Assembly (NCBI GenBank): GCA_021399445.1
Contig: JAJTUQ010000014.1
Coordinates: 248,001-312,000, forward strand
Direction of reading: 5' to 3'
Length of the DNA: 64,000 nucleotides
DNA from: Xylogone sp. PMI_703
Taxonomy: Eukaryota; Ascomycota; Leotiomycetes
Of this stretch, positions 12,950-24,988 are shown piece after piece (within the stretch, counting starts at the first letter, position 1; each line of letters begins with the position of its first letter). The notes under the pieces were generated by a model. That model saw nothing but the letters and a program-made list of their open reading frames with translations, did not search any database and was not told the DNA's origin. The position numbers and the translations under genes are program-made.

Positions 12950-15900
12950 ATGTTAGATATGTTTATGACAGAAGAAAGAGACGTTATTTGCTTGAGTATC
13001 AGGTTTGGTAATAGAAAACTTAAGATAATAGTGGACTTCGGAAGTTAGATCAACTTTATGTTGTTTAAGGCTGTTAGAGTATTAGAAGTATTTACGGAAG
13101 TCTTTAGCTGACTGTTATGAATGGCTAATAGTTCAATTAACAAAAAGGGAGTATTTACTAGGATTAAACTCTTTATTATAAGAATTGGTAATTATTAAAA
13201 AAAGATCTAATTCGAGATTTCAGTCTTAAGAAAGGAAAATATTATCTTAGGACAACTTTAGCTAAAGTTTTATGATTTAGACATTAATTAGAAACTAAAG
13301 AATTAATATTTAAATGTTATTATAATATTATATTGAAAGAATGATTAGTGTAAAATGTTTTTGCTGTTGAAATAGTTTAAGATGACTTTTAAAACTAATT
13401 AAATGTTTTTCCTAAAGAGTATTAAGATTGTTGTAAATTATTTATTCTATAATCAAAGGATATAACTTTATTTTTACACAAAGAATAGGACTACAAAACT
13501 TTTCTTTAAGAAAGTATGACCTTTTTGTATAGACTTATTTACAGAACTAATTTTATAAAGGATGAGATCTTGAGGAAATGATTAGATGAATAGACTACAA
13601 AAAGCTTTTATAGGGAGTCAAGCTTTTCATGGAGAATATTATTGATATAAACGTTAAAACTAAACAATCTCAAAGGAAGATTATATAAAGATTATAGAAA
13701 TTTAAACAGTAAAACTATAAAAAATAGATATTTATTATTTTGTATTAATAATATATAAGATATACTTATTAAAGTAAAATATTTTATGAAATTAAACTTT
13801 ACTATAAGATTTAACTTAATAAGAATCAAAGAAGGATATAAGTAATATATTATTATTCGAATTAAGTATGGACTTTATGAACTTTTAGTTATATTTTTTG
13901 GTCTAACAAATATATTAGTAATTATATAAAAAATAAGTAATATAATCTTAAGACTATATTTAGATTATTTTATAATAATGTATTTAGATAATATTTTAAT
14001 TTATTTTAAGATATTAGAAAAATATAGATAATATATTTATATTGTACTAAAGATATTGATTGATAATAACATAAAGTATAAGTTAATTAAATGTTAGTTT
14101 AATGTAATAAAGGTAAAATTTTTAAGTAAAATAGTTTTGGACAAAAGATTTTGAATAAACCTGGAGAAAATAAAAGCTATTAAAGAATAGTTTACTTTAA
14201 GAATAATCAAAAAAGTTTAATAGTTTAATAAATTTATTAATTATTATAGACATTATATAGTAAGTTATTCAGTAAAAACTGGCTTGTTAACAGAATTAAC
14301 GAAAAAGAATATATCTTTTATCTAGGATAAGAAGTAAGAAAGAACTTTTCAAGAGGTTAAAAATTAGTATAATGAAGACAAAATACTAGTTTATGTTAAT
14401 CCTGAAAGATTATACTAACTAGAGATAAACACTTCAGATAAAGCATTAAAAGGAGTTTTGTCATAAAAAGATGATAAAAGACATTAAAGGTTAATAATCT
14501 TTTATTTCCAAAAGTTTATTTTAGTTAAGTTAAATTATGATATTTACGAGAAAGAACTTTTGGTTATTATAGAATGTTATAAGTATTAGAAGGTTTATTT
14601 ATGTAGTATTAAATATTAATTCAAAATCTTATCAGATTATAAAAATCTAATAACTTTTATGATTATTAAAGATTTTAATAAAAGACAAATATATTAATAT
14701 AAAATATTAGTATAATATGATTTCAGAATTTATTATATTCAAGGAACAGAGAATGTTAAAGCTGATGTTCTGAGTAAATGACTAGACTACATAAAAAAAA
14801 GTTTTAAACAAGAACTTATTATGTTCAAGAAAGAAAATGACGTTTTATGTTTTAATTATACATAAGTATTAGTAGTTATACAGGTTATTAATAAAGACTA
14901 GCTGAAGAAGATTAAATTAGTTATTATAACAGAAAAAGAATTTTTTAAGGATTTAGAGGTTAATTAGCTTGAAGATCAAGAATTTCTGGGCATTTAGCTA
15001 AAGGATAGAAGAGTATTTATCTTATTAATAATTATTTAAGAGTTTATGAAAGAATAACATAAATTGTTTATATATAGTCATTAAAGAATTATTAAAACCA
15101 AGAATAAATTATAACAGGAATTCTTTATTTTTAAACTTTAGTAATATGTCATTAAAGTCATCAATAACTATAATGTTTATTATAAAGCTAGAATATTAAA
15201 AAAGAAGTTTGTAAGATAATTAATATTTCTTCAGATACTAAAAAAGCTTTAGACTTTTATTTCATGGGATTTTATTATAAAATTACTTTTATTAAGAAGT
15301 GTCAATAAACTGGATGAGGATTATTATGACTTAATTTTTATTATAATAGATAGACTTAAAAAGTACTTTATTATATTGTCATAGAAAAAAACATAGATAA
15401 CTGAGAATTTGGTGGAAATCATAATTTCTAGGGTTATAGTAGATTATAGTATTTTATCAGAAATTATTTTGGACAAAGATAAGTTTTTTATGTCAAAATT
15501 CTGGGAAGTAATCTACAAGAGATTAAGTATTAAAAGGAAGATTATTATAAAGGGATAGGCTTAGACAGATAATTAGATTGAACAAGTTAATCAGATTATA
15601 GAAGTTTATCTTTGTTGTTATATAGATTATAAGTAATCAAATTAAAAAGACTTTTTACTAATGATATAACTAGTATATAATAATATAAAAAGCAAAATTA
15701 TTAAAATTATATTTTTTTTGTGAATTATAATTATAAAGTTTATATTTATTTCATAAAAGTAAAAATGAGAAATATTTCTAAGATAGCTAAATAGTAAATG
15801 AATAAGTTAAAAAAATTTATAATTATTTAAAGTATAATATCAAGTTTGTGCAAGAATATATGAAAAAATACTATAATTAAAATATAATATAAAACCTAAG

Positions 15901-16300
15901 TTTGAAGAAGGGAATAAAGTTTATATTATCTGTAGATTTATCAAAATGATAAAATTAAATGATAAATTAAATTAAAAAAAGATTAAATTATATAAAATCA
16001 AAAAGAAACTAGGAAATCTGATATATAAACTAAAACTTTTTAACATTATGTGAATATACTCAGTATTTTATATAACTATATTAGAAAAAGTATTTCTAAG
16101 TTTATTATTATTTTTAGATTTAGAGTTAAAATAAGACTCAAATATGGAATGGGAAGTAGAAGAAATTTTAGACAATAAGTTAATAAGAAATAAAAAATAT
16201 TATTTGGTTAAATAGAAAGAATAAAAAGAATATGGATAATTAAACATTTAGGAACCAGAGGAATATTTCATTAATTCTAATGAGTTCTTGAAGGAGTATG
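12950..16300 (+). pseudogene. Gypsy-C pol: protease, RT, RNase H, integrase, chromodomain
   Basis: Domains appear in Ty3/Gypsy order. The protease active site near 13,030 reads VDFGS where the sister copy has VNSGS. The reverse transcriptase catalytic box at 13978-13992 reads MYLDN, so the second Asp of the YLDD box has mutated to Asn. The integrase C-terminal module lies near 15,780-16,000. A chromodomain follows at about 16,146-16,290, readable as EVEEILDNK, then YYLVK and EPEEY separated by stops in place of Trp. The frame is broken throughout by TAA and TAG. Confidence 0.75.
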
Positions 16301-16424
16301 AATAAGTGAAATAAGCTAGGATAAATCGAACAGAACATTGGCATAAACAAAGAAATCAATGTCAGAAAAGAAGGCTTTTGAAGAATTAGTTTTTGCTTGA
16401 GGAATAGTCTTGGCCTGCTGTAAT

Positions 16425-16900
16425 GACTTTTTTTTTCTGTTCTTGATTAAGTTTTTCTTTCTCTTTTACTTTGTCTAGTTTATCTAGAGATTTCAAGCCT
16501 TTATGAATTATCTTTTTTGTATATTTGTGAAAGAACTTCTGTTGTTTTTCTAGATAAGTCAGTTAAGTTATATTCTTTGCTAGGATTTGTGTTATTTTTT
16601 TTTTTTTTTAGTTTTTAATTAGTTATATTCATAACTGTAAAACTTTTAGGAAAAAATGGAAAGACTTTTTTTATTGTAAATCAAACTACAAAATATATAT
16701 TCTTTATAATGACTAAAATTTACTGTTTTTTTACAAAATAAGGTATTTTGTTCATAAAACGAATAAAGTATTATTTTGAAATTAAAGTTATTTATAAAAA
16801 ATTTTAGATTTATTTTTTCTTGGACTTTTTTTGACTTTTTCCTTTTGGCTTTTATTCTAGTTTTTGTTGTAAATCTTTTTAAGGATATAATGATGAAAAG
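16425..16900 (-). pseudogene. Conserved antisense ORF in Gypsy-C (Cys-rich plus charged helix)
   Basis: Between the chromodomain and the 3' LTR, on the strand opposite to gag-pol, a frame encodes EKQQKFFHKYTKKI, then HKGLKSLDKLDKVKEKEK, without a stop over about 50 codons. Upstream of it (higher coordinates) a decayed stretch still has FCKK and FCSL. The same product is found in the other Gypsy copies at 7310, 23369, 63040 and 50649. No known function; the upstream limit is approximate. Confidence 0.6.
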
Positions 16901-17235
16901 GAAGGAAGAAACTAGTTTTCTAAAGATTATTTTCAGTTAAGTTATAAGTTTTAGGACAATGTTAACTTAGGAAAAGAATAATATTATAACTTAAGGTTGA
17001 TAACCAAAATTTATTAATAAAATTGTACTTTCATAAGTTAGTATAAACTTTATAATAATAAAACTTAAGATAATAATAAGAATATTATTAATAGTAGTTA
17101 TAATTAGTAATAGTTTATTGACAAGAATTGATTAGAAGAAAAATGTTAATAAGAAGTTATTAGTAGAACTTTATTAACAGAATCTTGTTGTTAGATTTTA
17201 GATAGAAGGATCTTATTAAGTGGTTAAGTCATGTG

Positions 17236-17841
17236 TGTCACGACCCCGCAGGGTTGTGACAAGCGACTTAAGTACAAGGCCTCTATAGCTGTCGCCTTAG
17301 TTAAATAAGTATAAGATAAGACAGCTAACAAAGACCTGGTTATAATATCACTAATATTATTACATTATTAGTACTAGTGAAAGGATAGTACAAGTTCAAT
17401 ATTAATACTGTAAAAAAGGTTATACAAGCTAAAGAATAATATTATCGAAATTATAGTATTAACCCTTTGGTTATACTAACTAGGTGATAATATTATCAAA
17501 GAAATAATATTACCTTTCTATTTGTACTAATGATTTGTTCGTATATGTAAAAAGTTAATACTAGTGATTAAACAAGTATCTGGATTAGATAAACAAATCC
17601 CATGGATCCCATAAATCCTCAAGAAGATCGATGAGATTAATGGGACTCAAAGGAAATTCACTCTCTATATAAATAGATAAAACTTACAGTAGATAGAAAC
17701 TTCGTGCTTAACTCAATTGATTTACAGCATACCTGCATTTCATAGTAACAACCTTAAACCTTGTGAAGCTATTCTCTTGCCCTTTACTTTCATCTATCAT
17801 TTGAGTGATAAATAACCCCAAACCCTTGTAGGAATATTACA
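17236..17841 (+). repeat. Gypsy-B 5' LTR (606 bp)
   Basis: It begins TGTCACGACCCCGCAGGG, the best-preserved version of this LTR in the window, and ends GGAATATTACA. The internal region starts CTTTAAGCACCTTGAAAC. This lacks the TGG expected if the primer were the CCA end of a tRNA. Confidence 0.85.
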
Positions 17842-18399
17842 CTTTAAGCACCTTGAAACTCGAAAATACCATGGCCAGAGAATCATCAGTACCCCTAGCT
17901 CCTGGAGCAGACCAAAACCAGTAACTTAACTTTGTGGAAAAGAAACTTAAGTTAGGAAAGATCGAGAAATATCATAGTAAAAAGACTAAACTAAAAATAT
18001 TTCTGTTTCAAGTCTATTTTTACTTGTTTTTATACAAGCAAACACTCAAGAATAACTTCAAAAAAATCATTTGGATAATTTTTTACTTTGACAATAAAAT
18101 ATTACAATAAATCTTTCTATATACTGAAAATATAGAAAAATATTCACCGAAATATAAGAATAGATGACAGGACATTATTAATATTTTCCAATCTATTAAC
18201 AATTTTGAAAAAGTTATTAAAAAGAGTTTTTAATAACTTTTATAAAACAAATAAAATAAAATAATAATTATATATTCTCAAGTAAATTAGATTTATAATA
18301 ATATATAACATCAGATTTAGGTAATTAAACAATCTGATTAACTAGGAGAATAGAACTCTTATGTTTTAATATTATAAAAAACTTAAAAAATTAGTCAAA

Positions 18400-18880
18400 G
18401 ACAAATTAACTTGAATTAGACCTTACTCAGACATTTTACCAAAACAAATGAAAAAAGTTGAGGAAATTAACAATTTTTAATACAAACAGCACATAGAAAA
18501 GAAAGGAAGAATTCCTTACTCCTTATAGACAAATAAACAAAAAAGTTACATTAATAATCAAAAAGACCTAATAAACCTTGATAAAATCATAAGAAGAAGA
18601 AGACAAAGTCCCAAGAACTATAATAAAAGATTAACCAAAAGAAAAAACAAGTATAACCTGTCTCTTGAGTAATACAAAGAAAAGAGAGAAAGGAAACTTT
18701 ACTATAAATATAAACAAGCCAGATATACTGCCCAGGAACATAGTAACAAAGACAAAGGAAAGCCGAAAGAGGCCAGGACTATGTCCATAATGTCCTTGGC
18801 TAAAGATAACAAATGTTACAGTTCAGGTAACACTTTATTAATAAAATAAAATAACTCTGATAAATTACCAGAAAATGTTA
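18400..18880 (+). pseudogene. Gypsy-B gag, C-terminal part with zinc-knuckle remnant
   Basis: The frame ends with LYYKYKQARYTAQEH (about 18,690-18,740), the decayed counterpart of the CFKCK knuckle in Gypsy-C, with Cys codons changed to Tyr. A Lys/Asn-rich linker precedes it. The stop codons are RIP-type. The upstream limit is not defined. Confidence 0.55.
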
Positions 18881-19101
18881 AGAATTAGTCCATGGACTAG
18901 ATTCTACAAATTTTTCCTACAGAAAACCCTATAATAAAAGTCTACCATAATACCCAGAGCATAATATCTTCAGGAGTCTTTTCTTTTACTATAAGTGAAT
19001 TAAACATATTAATATCTATTGTAAAAGAAGTAAAACAACAAGGCTTGGAAATTGTTAACCTTGATAACTTTTCTCTAAAAGAATATTAAAATATTACTAA
19101 C

Positions 19102-19356
19102 TTGCTAGACCTATTCCTCCCAGGACAAATTAGGGGAGAACCAATGATCCGTGAAGAATTTCAGAACAATTTCAATCAAGTTGACTGGGAATCCCCGAAA
19201 GAAAAAGAATATGCTAAACTTTTACTAATATATTCCCCATATATAACACTTAAGACATCAGAACCTAACCAAAGAATAGCAGAGGAATCTTTTCGGAAAA
19301 TCTTCTGGGGTTCCAAGCTCTTTAACTATATAAAGCAAAAGGATTTTATCATTTAA
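19102..19356 (+). pseudogene. Gypsy-B gag-pol spacer, open remnant (84 aa)
   Basis: An open stretch reading LDLFLPGQIRGEP...EEFQNNFNQVDWES, in the sense direction between the gag knuckle and the protease. The same segment can be followed, broken by stops, at 12,170-12,420 and 58,770-59,010 in the other copies. It is therefore part of the element polyprotein and not a host gene. No domain is recognised in it. Confidence 0.65.
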
Positions 19357-19879
19357 CTTTACCAAACAAATAAGCCATAAATAAATAAAAAAAATAATAT
19401 TGATTAGAACAACTCTTCACCTTGACAAAAGTTATGTAAAAACTTAGAGATTAGTCAAAAGAAATATCCTTTAAGATATATCACTTTAGTAAAATAAGCT
19501 TCTTTAGTACAGAATATAGAAATTAAGAATAATAATTAAAGTTATATAGTCTAACTTCGAAAAAATCATTATTAACAGATTATATTATGATAACCCAGTA
19601 CTTTACTCTCTGGGAGAAAACATATAACCACCCCGACAAGACTCTTATACCTGGGTTATATACTATGAAGACCAAGAGAAGATATACTAAGCCAAGAAAG
19701 AAATATGTCAAGAAACAATTTTTTATACAGAACATCAAGAGTAATATTATAATTATAAAATAAGTCATTATTATGAATTTAACAATGAATGGATATTCTC
19801 TAAGAAGTATGTCAACAACCTATTTAACCTGAGAAAGCCTAGAGCAAGGAAAACACTACCTCAGATAACTCAAGAAAAG

Positions 19880-22800
19880 GAATTTAATACAGAATTTGCC
19901 TCTGATGTATTTATGGCTGGCGAAAGAGAAGCTATCCAGTTAAATGTTAAGTTTGGCAACAGAAACCTTAGAACTTTAGTAAATTCAGGAAGTCAAATTA
20001 ACTTAATCTTACTACAAGTCACTAAGATAATAAACATATAAATTAAAGTCTATAATTAGCCCTTATAAATGGCCGACAACTTATTGGCAAAGGAAGGAGT
20101 ATTCGCCAGAACTAAACCACTTATTATAAAGATTAAAAATTACCAAGAACAAATCCAGTTTGAGATTTTATCTTTTGGAAAGGAAGATATCATCCTGGGA
20201 CAACCTTAGTTAAAATTCCATGATTTAAACGTTAACTGGAAAATAAAGAAATTAATATTTAAATATTATTACAATACTAGACCAAAAGAATAATTTACAT
20301 AAGATGTTTTTATTATTGAACTTACTCAAGATGATCTCCAGAATAAACTAAATACTTTTTTAGAAAAATATTAAGACTATCATAAGTTATTCATTTTATG
20401 ACTAAAGGACATAGCTTTATTTTCACACAAAGAATAAGACCACGAAATCATTCTCTAAGGAAATGTAACCCTTTTATATAAACTTATTTATAGAACAAAT
20501 CCTGCCAGAGATAAGATTTTAAAAGAATGACTAAATGAACAGACCACGAAAAGCTTTTACAAAGAGTCGAGCTCTTCGTGGGGAGCACCATTGATATAGG
20601 CACTAAAGCCAGACAACCCCCAGGGAAGACCATATGAAGATTACAGAAATTTAAATAACAAAATCATAAAAAACAGATACTTATTACCTTATATTAACAA
20701 TATACAAGATATACTCATTAGAGCTAAATATTTCACGAAATTAGACTTTACTACAAGATTCAACTTGATAAAGATCAAAGAAGGACATAAGTAATATACT
20801 ATTATTTAAACTAAATATAGACTTTATAAACTATTAATCATGCTTTTTGGTCTAACAAATATACCAGTAATTATACAAAAAATAAATAATACAATTTTGA
20901 GACCATATTTAGATCATTTTGTAATAATATATTTAGATAATATCTTGATTTATTCCAAAACGTTAGAAGAACATAAATAACATATTCATACTATACTTAA
21001 GACATTAATTGATAATAACATGAAATATAAACTAACTAAATATCAGTTTAATACGACAAAAGTAAAATTTCTAAATGAAATAGTTTCAGACAAAGGATTC
21101 TGAATGGACCCAGAAAAAGTGAAAGCCATTAAAGAATAACTTACTCCAAAGACAGTCAAAAAAGTTCAACAATTTAACAGACTTACTAATTACTATAGAT
21201 ATTATATAACAGCTTACTCAAAGATAACCAGCCTGTTAACAGAATTAACAAAGAAAGATATACCCTTTGTTTGGGAAGAAAGGCAGGAGAGAACTTTCCA
21301 AGAGGTTAAAAATCAGTTCAACAAAGACTGAATACTAGTTTATACTAATCCCGAAAAACTATACTTATTAGAAACAGACACTTCAAGTAAAACGTTAAAT
21401 AGAGTCTTGTCATAAAGGGATAACAAAGGACGTTAAAGGCCAGTGGCCTTCCATTCTCGAAAGTTTATTCTAATAAAGTTAAACTATAACATCTACGAAA
21501 AAGAACTCTTGGCCATCATAGATTACTATAAATATTAGAAAGTTTATTTATATAGTATTAAACATCTATTCAAGATTTTATTGGACTACAAGAATCTAAC
21601 AACTTTTATAATTACTAAAGATCTTAATAATAAACAAATATATTAATATAAAACATTAATATAATATGATTTCAGGATTTGTTATATTCAAAGAACAGAA
21701 AATACTAGAACAGATACTTTAAGTAAATAACTAAACTACATAAAAAGAAGTTTAAAGCAAAAACTTACTATATTCAAAAAAGAAAGTAACATTTTGTACC
21801 TTAATTATATACAAATATTAATAGTTATACAAGTTATTAACAAAGAATAGTTAGAAAAGATTAAGTTAATTACTGCAAAAGAGAAAGAAATCTCTAAAAA
21901 TCTTAAGGCTAGTTAACTCAAAGATCAGGAATTTCCAGGCATTTGGCTGAAGGACAGAAGAATATTTATCTTATTATCAATCGCCCAGGAGTTTGTAAAA
22001 GAATAACATAAATTACTTATATATAATCGTTAAGGAATTATAAAGACCAAGAACAGACTGTAACAGGAATTCTTTATCTTTAAACTTTAGTAAGAAATCA
22101 TTAAAATCATTAATAACTATAATATTTGTCACAAGGCTAAAATATCAAAAAAAAAGCTTATAAAATAATTAATACTTCTTCAGATACTAAAGAAATTTTA
22201 GACTTTTATTTCATAGGATTTCATCACAAGATTATCCTTATCAAGAAGTATTAATAGACCAGATGAAAATCACTATGACTTAATCTTCATTATAATAGAT
22301 AAACTTACAAAGTACTTTATCATATTACTATAAAAGGAAATATAGACAATTAAAGATTTAGCAGAAATCATGATTTCCAGAGTTATAGTAGACTATAATA
22401 TTCTAGCAGAAATTATTTCAGACAGAGATAAGCTCTTCATGTCGAAATTCTAGGAAATAATCTGCAAGAGATTAAACATCAAAAGAAAAATCATTACAAA
22501 AGGATAGGCTCAGATAGACAGTCAAACCAAGTAAATAAACCAGATCATAAGAGCCTATCTTCACTGTTACATAAATTATAAGTAGTCAAATTGGAAAGAT
22601 TTCTTACTAATAGTATAACTAATATATAATAGCACAAAGAGTAAAACTACTAAAATTATGCCTTTCTTTATGAATTATAGCTATAAAGCTTAAACCCACT
22701 TTATAAAAGTGAAAGTAAGAAACATTTCTAAGACAGTTGAACAACAAATAGATAAATTAGAAAAAATTCACAATTACTTGAAATACAATATCAAATTTAC

Positions 22801-23260
22801 ACAAGAATATATGAAGAAATACTATAATCAAAAGTATAGTATAGAATTTAAACTTAAAAAAAAAATAAAGTTTATATTATTCACAGATTTATCAAAACAA
22901 TAAGATTAAACAATAAATTAAACTAAAAAAAGATTAAATTATATAAAATCAAAAAAAAACTAAAAAATCTGACATATAAATTAAAACTTCTTAATATTAT
23001 ACAAATACATTTAGTATTTCATGTAATTATACTAGAAAAAGTATTACCAGGATTGTCACCAGCTCTGGACTTAAAACTGGAATAAAATTCAAATATGGAA
23101 TAAAAAGTCAAAGAAATCTTAAACAACAAGTTAATAAAGAACAAGAAATAATATTTGGTCAGATAGAAAGAATAAAAAGAATACAGATAGTTAAATACTT
23201 AAGAACCAGAGGAATATCTTATTAATTTTAATAAACTCCTGGAAGAGTACAAACAGGTGA
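19880..23260 (+). pseudogene. Gypsy-B pol with chromodomain
   Basis: The protease motif VNSGSQI lies near 19,979, where DSG has become NSG. The RT catalytic box at 20930-20941 reads YLDN, with flanking HFVII and ILIYS. RNase H and integrase follow. The integrase C-terminal module is open at 22709-22903 (ISKTVEQQIDKLEKIHNYLK...). A decayed chromodomain lies at about 23,097-23,230. The loss of catalytic Asp residues and many stops show that it is inactive. Confidence 0.75.
22709..22903 (+). pseudogene. Gypsy-B integrase C-terminal fragment (64 aa open)
   Basis: An open remnant inside pol. It has a heptad-like segment (VEQQIDKLEKI), a YMKKYYNQK motif, and a basic stretch where the GDKVYL box of Gypsy integrases would be expected. 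It is collinear with 15,790-15,960 and 62,360-62,545. It is sense-oriented and real as an element fragment, not a separate gene. Confidence 0.6.
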
Positions 23261-23368
23261 AATAAGCCAGGACAGATCAAACAGAACATTAGTATAAACA
23301 AAGAAATCAGTATCAGAAGGGAAAGCCTCGAAAGGCCCAGCCTCCGCCAGTTAAATAGTTTCTAATTA

Positions 23369-23857
23369 TTATAACATTTCCTTTTCCTTCTCTTTCTTAA
23401 GTTTCTCTTTCTCTTTAACAATATTTAGTTTGTCTAATGATTTCAGACCCTGACAAAATATCTTAGTTACATATGTCCTAAACATTTTATATTATTTATT
23501 AAAGCAAAAAACCTTTGTCTGAGCCTTGATAACTTTCTGTTAAGTTTCCAACCACAAAGAATTAATCTTCTCCCAATCCTCCGAAAGTTTTCACTCCTCG
23601 TGACTAAGCATCTCCCAATCAGTAGCTAAAGGGCCATGAATATTATATTTTATGTTATTACTTGCCTTAATATATTCTGAGCATTTTAACGAATCTAAAA
23701 TGACTTAATATATTAGTTTTTTCTTTTTATATTTATTACAAAGAGACATTTTGATCTTAGTATTTTTAACATAAGCTGATAATTTTGGTAAAACTTCTTT
23801 CTTTCGTTTCTGTACAACTTCACTATAATTTTGTTCAAGTCCACACTTAAAGGACAT
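23369..23857 (-). pseudogene. Conserved antisense ORF in Gypsy-B, best copy (about 162 codons)
   Basis: One continuous frame runs from ATG at 23857 to a stop at 23369, opposite to gag-pol and just before the 3' LTR. It has four internal stops, at least two of them apparent CAA-to-TAA changes. Readable parts are SLCNKY, LKCSEYIKA, HGPLATDWEMLSHEE, KLSEDWEKINSLWLET and GLKSLDKLN, then a KEKEKLKKEKEKE tail. The Cys/Tyr positions suggest an original pair of CX2C-type zinc-binding motifs followed by a charged coiled coil. I recall similar hypothetical proteins from fungal genomes, but function is unknown. Confidence 0.65.
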
Positions 23858-23947
23858 GATGGAAAAGAAAGAAAGTTTAGATTATTATAAGATCTTTTAT
23901 GTCTTAGTTATAAGCTCCAGGACAAAGCTAAGCTAGGAAAGGGATAA

Positions 23948-24542
23948 TGTCACAATTTCACAAAGTTGTGACAAGCAACTTAAGTACAAGGCCTCTATAA
24001 CCGTCACTTATTTAAGATAAGACAACTAATAAGGACCTAGTTATAATATCATTAATACTATTATATTATTAATATTAACGAAAAGATAATACAAGTTCAA
24101 CACTAATACTGTAAAAAAGGTTGTACAAGTTAAAGGATAATATTATCGAAATTATAATATTAACCCTTTGGTTATACTAACTAAGTAATAATACTATCAG
24201 AGAAATAGTATTACCTTTCTGCTTGTGCTAATGATTTGCTCATATATATAAAAAGCTAGTACTAGTGATTAAGTAAATACCTAGATTAGATAAACAGATC
24301 CTATGGATCCCATGAATCTTCAGGAGGATCAATAGGATTAATGGGACTTGAAGGAAATTCATTCTTTATATAAGTAAATAAAACTTACAATAAATAAGAA
24401 CTTTATGTTCAACTTAATTAATTTATAACATACCTGCATTTCATAGTAACAACCCTAAGCTTTGTGAAGCTATTCTCTTGCCCTTTACCTTCATCTATCA
24501 TTTGAGTGATAGATAACCCCAAACCCTTGTAGGAACGTTATA
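23948..24542 (+). repeat. Gypsy-B 3' LTR (595 bp)
   Basis: It begins TGTCACAATTTCACAAAG and ends GGAACGTTATA (a RIP-mutated TTACA). It is flanked on the right by ATGTG, then by the continuation of the Gypsy-C 3' LTR. Confidence 0.85.
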
Positions 24543-24988
24543 ATGTGATGAATTATGACCTTTGTAAAATTCTGAAAATCCAGGGATCCAAGGGATCTAA
24601 ACCTCAGGAAATGATAGATCTGTGGATTCTGGGGATCTAAGGATCTTAACTTAAATTTACTTGTTATATAAGTAGATAGTTTTGTAGTAAATAAGAACTT
24701 TGTGCTTAATTTAATTAATTTATAGTATATTTATATTTTATAATAAAGTTTTATAATCTAAGTTTCATTTACTCCCTTGATTTCTTAAGCTTATTATTTG
24801 AGTAATAGCCAAACCTTAACGTAGGAATATTATACTAATCTATTCTTTTTAGTAAAGTATTACTAATCATAACTATACTTATTAGTATTATTATTGTTGT
24901 TTTCTGTTTCATTATTATAAAGTTAATGTTAACTTATAAAAATACAATTCTATTAATAGATTTCGGCTATTAACCTTAAGTCATAATA

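Larger units (their letters stand above)
17236..24542 (+). mobile_element. Gypsy-B chromovirus, full length, TSD ATGTG
   Basis: A complete 7.3 kb element with LTRs 17236-17841 and 23948-24542 and perfect 5 bp duplications, ATGTG at 17231-17235 and at 24543-24547. The LTRs differ by many C/T and G/A transitions and a small length difference (606 versus 595 bp). It is less decayed than the element it sits in, since several frames of 60-160 codons remain partly open. This fits its position as the innermost and youngest of the three nested insertions. Confidence 0.9.
10367..24834 (+). mobile_element. Gypsy-C chromovirus, full length, carrying a nested Gypsy-B insertion
   Basis: A plus-strand element with LTRs 10367-10906 and 16982-17230 plus 24548-24834, and internal DNA 10907-16981. 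The TSD is TTAAT/CTAAT. Gag with a zinc knuckle, protease, reverse transcriptase, RNase H, integrase and a C-terminal chromodomain can be followed in order, so it belongs to the chromovirus lineage of Ty3/Gypsy. RIP has introduced dozens of stops, and the element cannot encode its own proteins. The 17236-24542 element sits inside its 3' LTR. Confidence 0.85.
16982..24834 (+). repeat. Gypsy-C 3' LTR, split by Gypsy-B
   Basis: The two parts are 16982-17230 and 24548-24834. With one copy of the 5 bp duplication they restore about 541 bp, equal to the 5' LTR. The 5' end TATTATAACT is the RIP-mutated form of TGTCATGACC. The 3' end is ATTATA at 24834. Confidence 0.8.
9970..24988 (-). repeat. Gypsy-C type 5' LTR, minus strand, split by the 10367-24834 element
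   Basis: The LTR is formed by 9970-10366 and 24840-24988. It is interrupted by a complete 14.5 kb insertion whose target duplication is TTAAT at 10362-10366 and CTAAT at 24835-24839, differing by one C-to-T change. Joined, the length is about 546 bp, the same as the Gypsy-C LTR at 10367. The matching undisrupted junction can be read at 7060-7110. Its 3' end adjoins the leader of the deleted element at 7232-9969. Confidence 0.75.
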
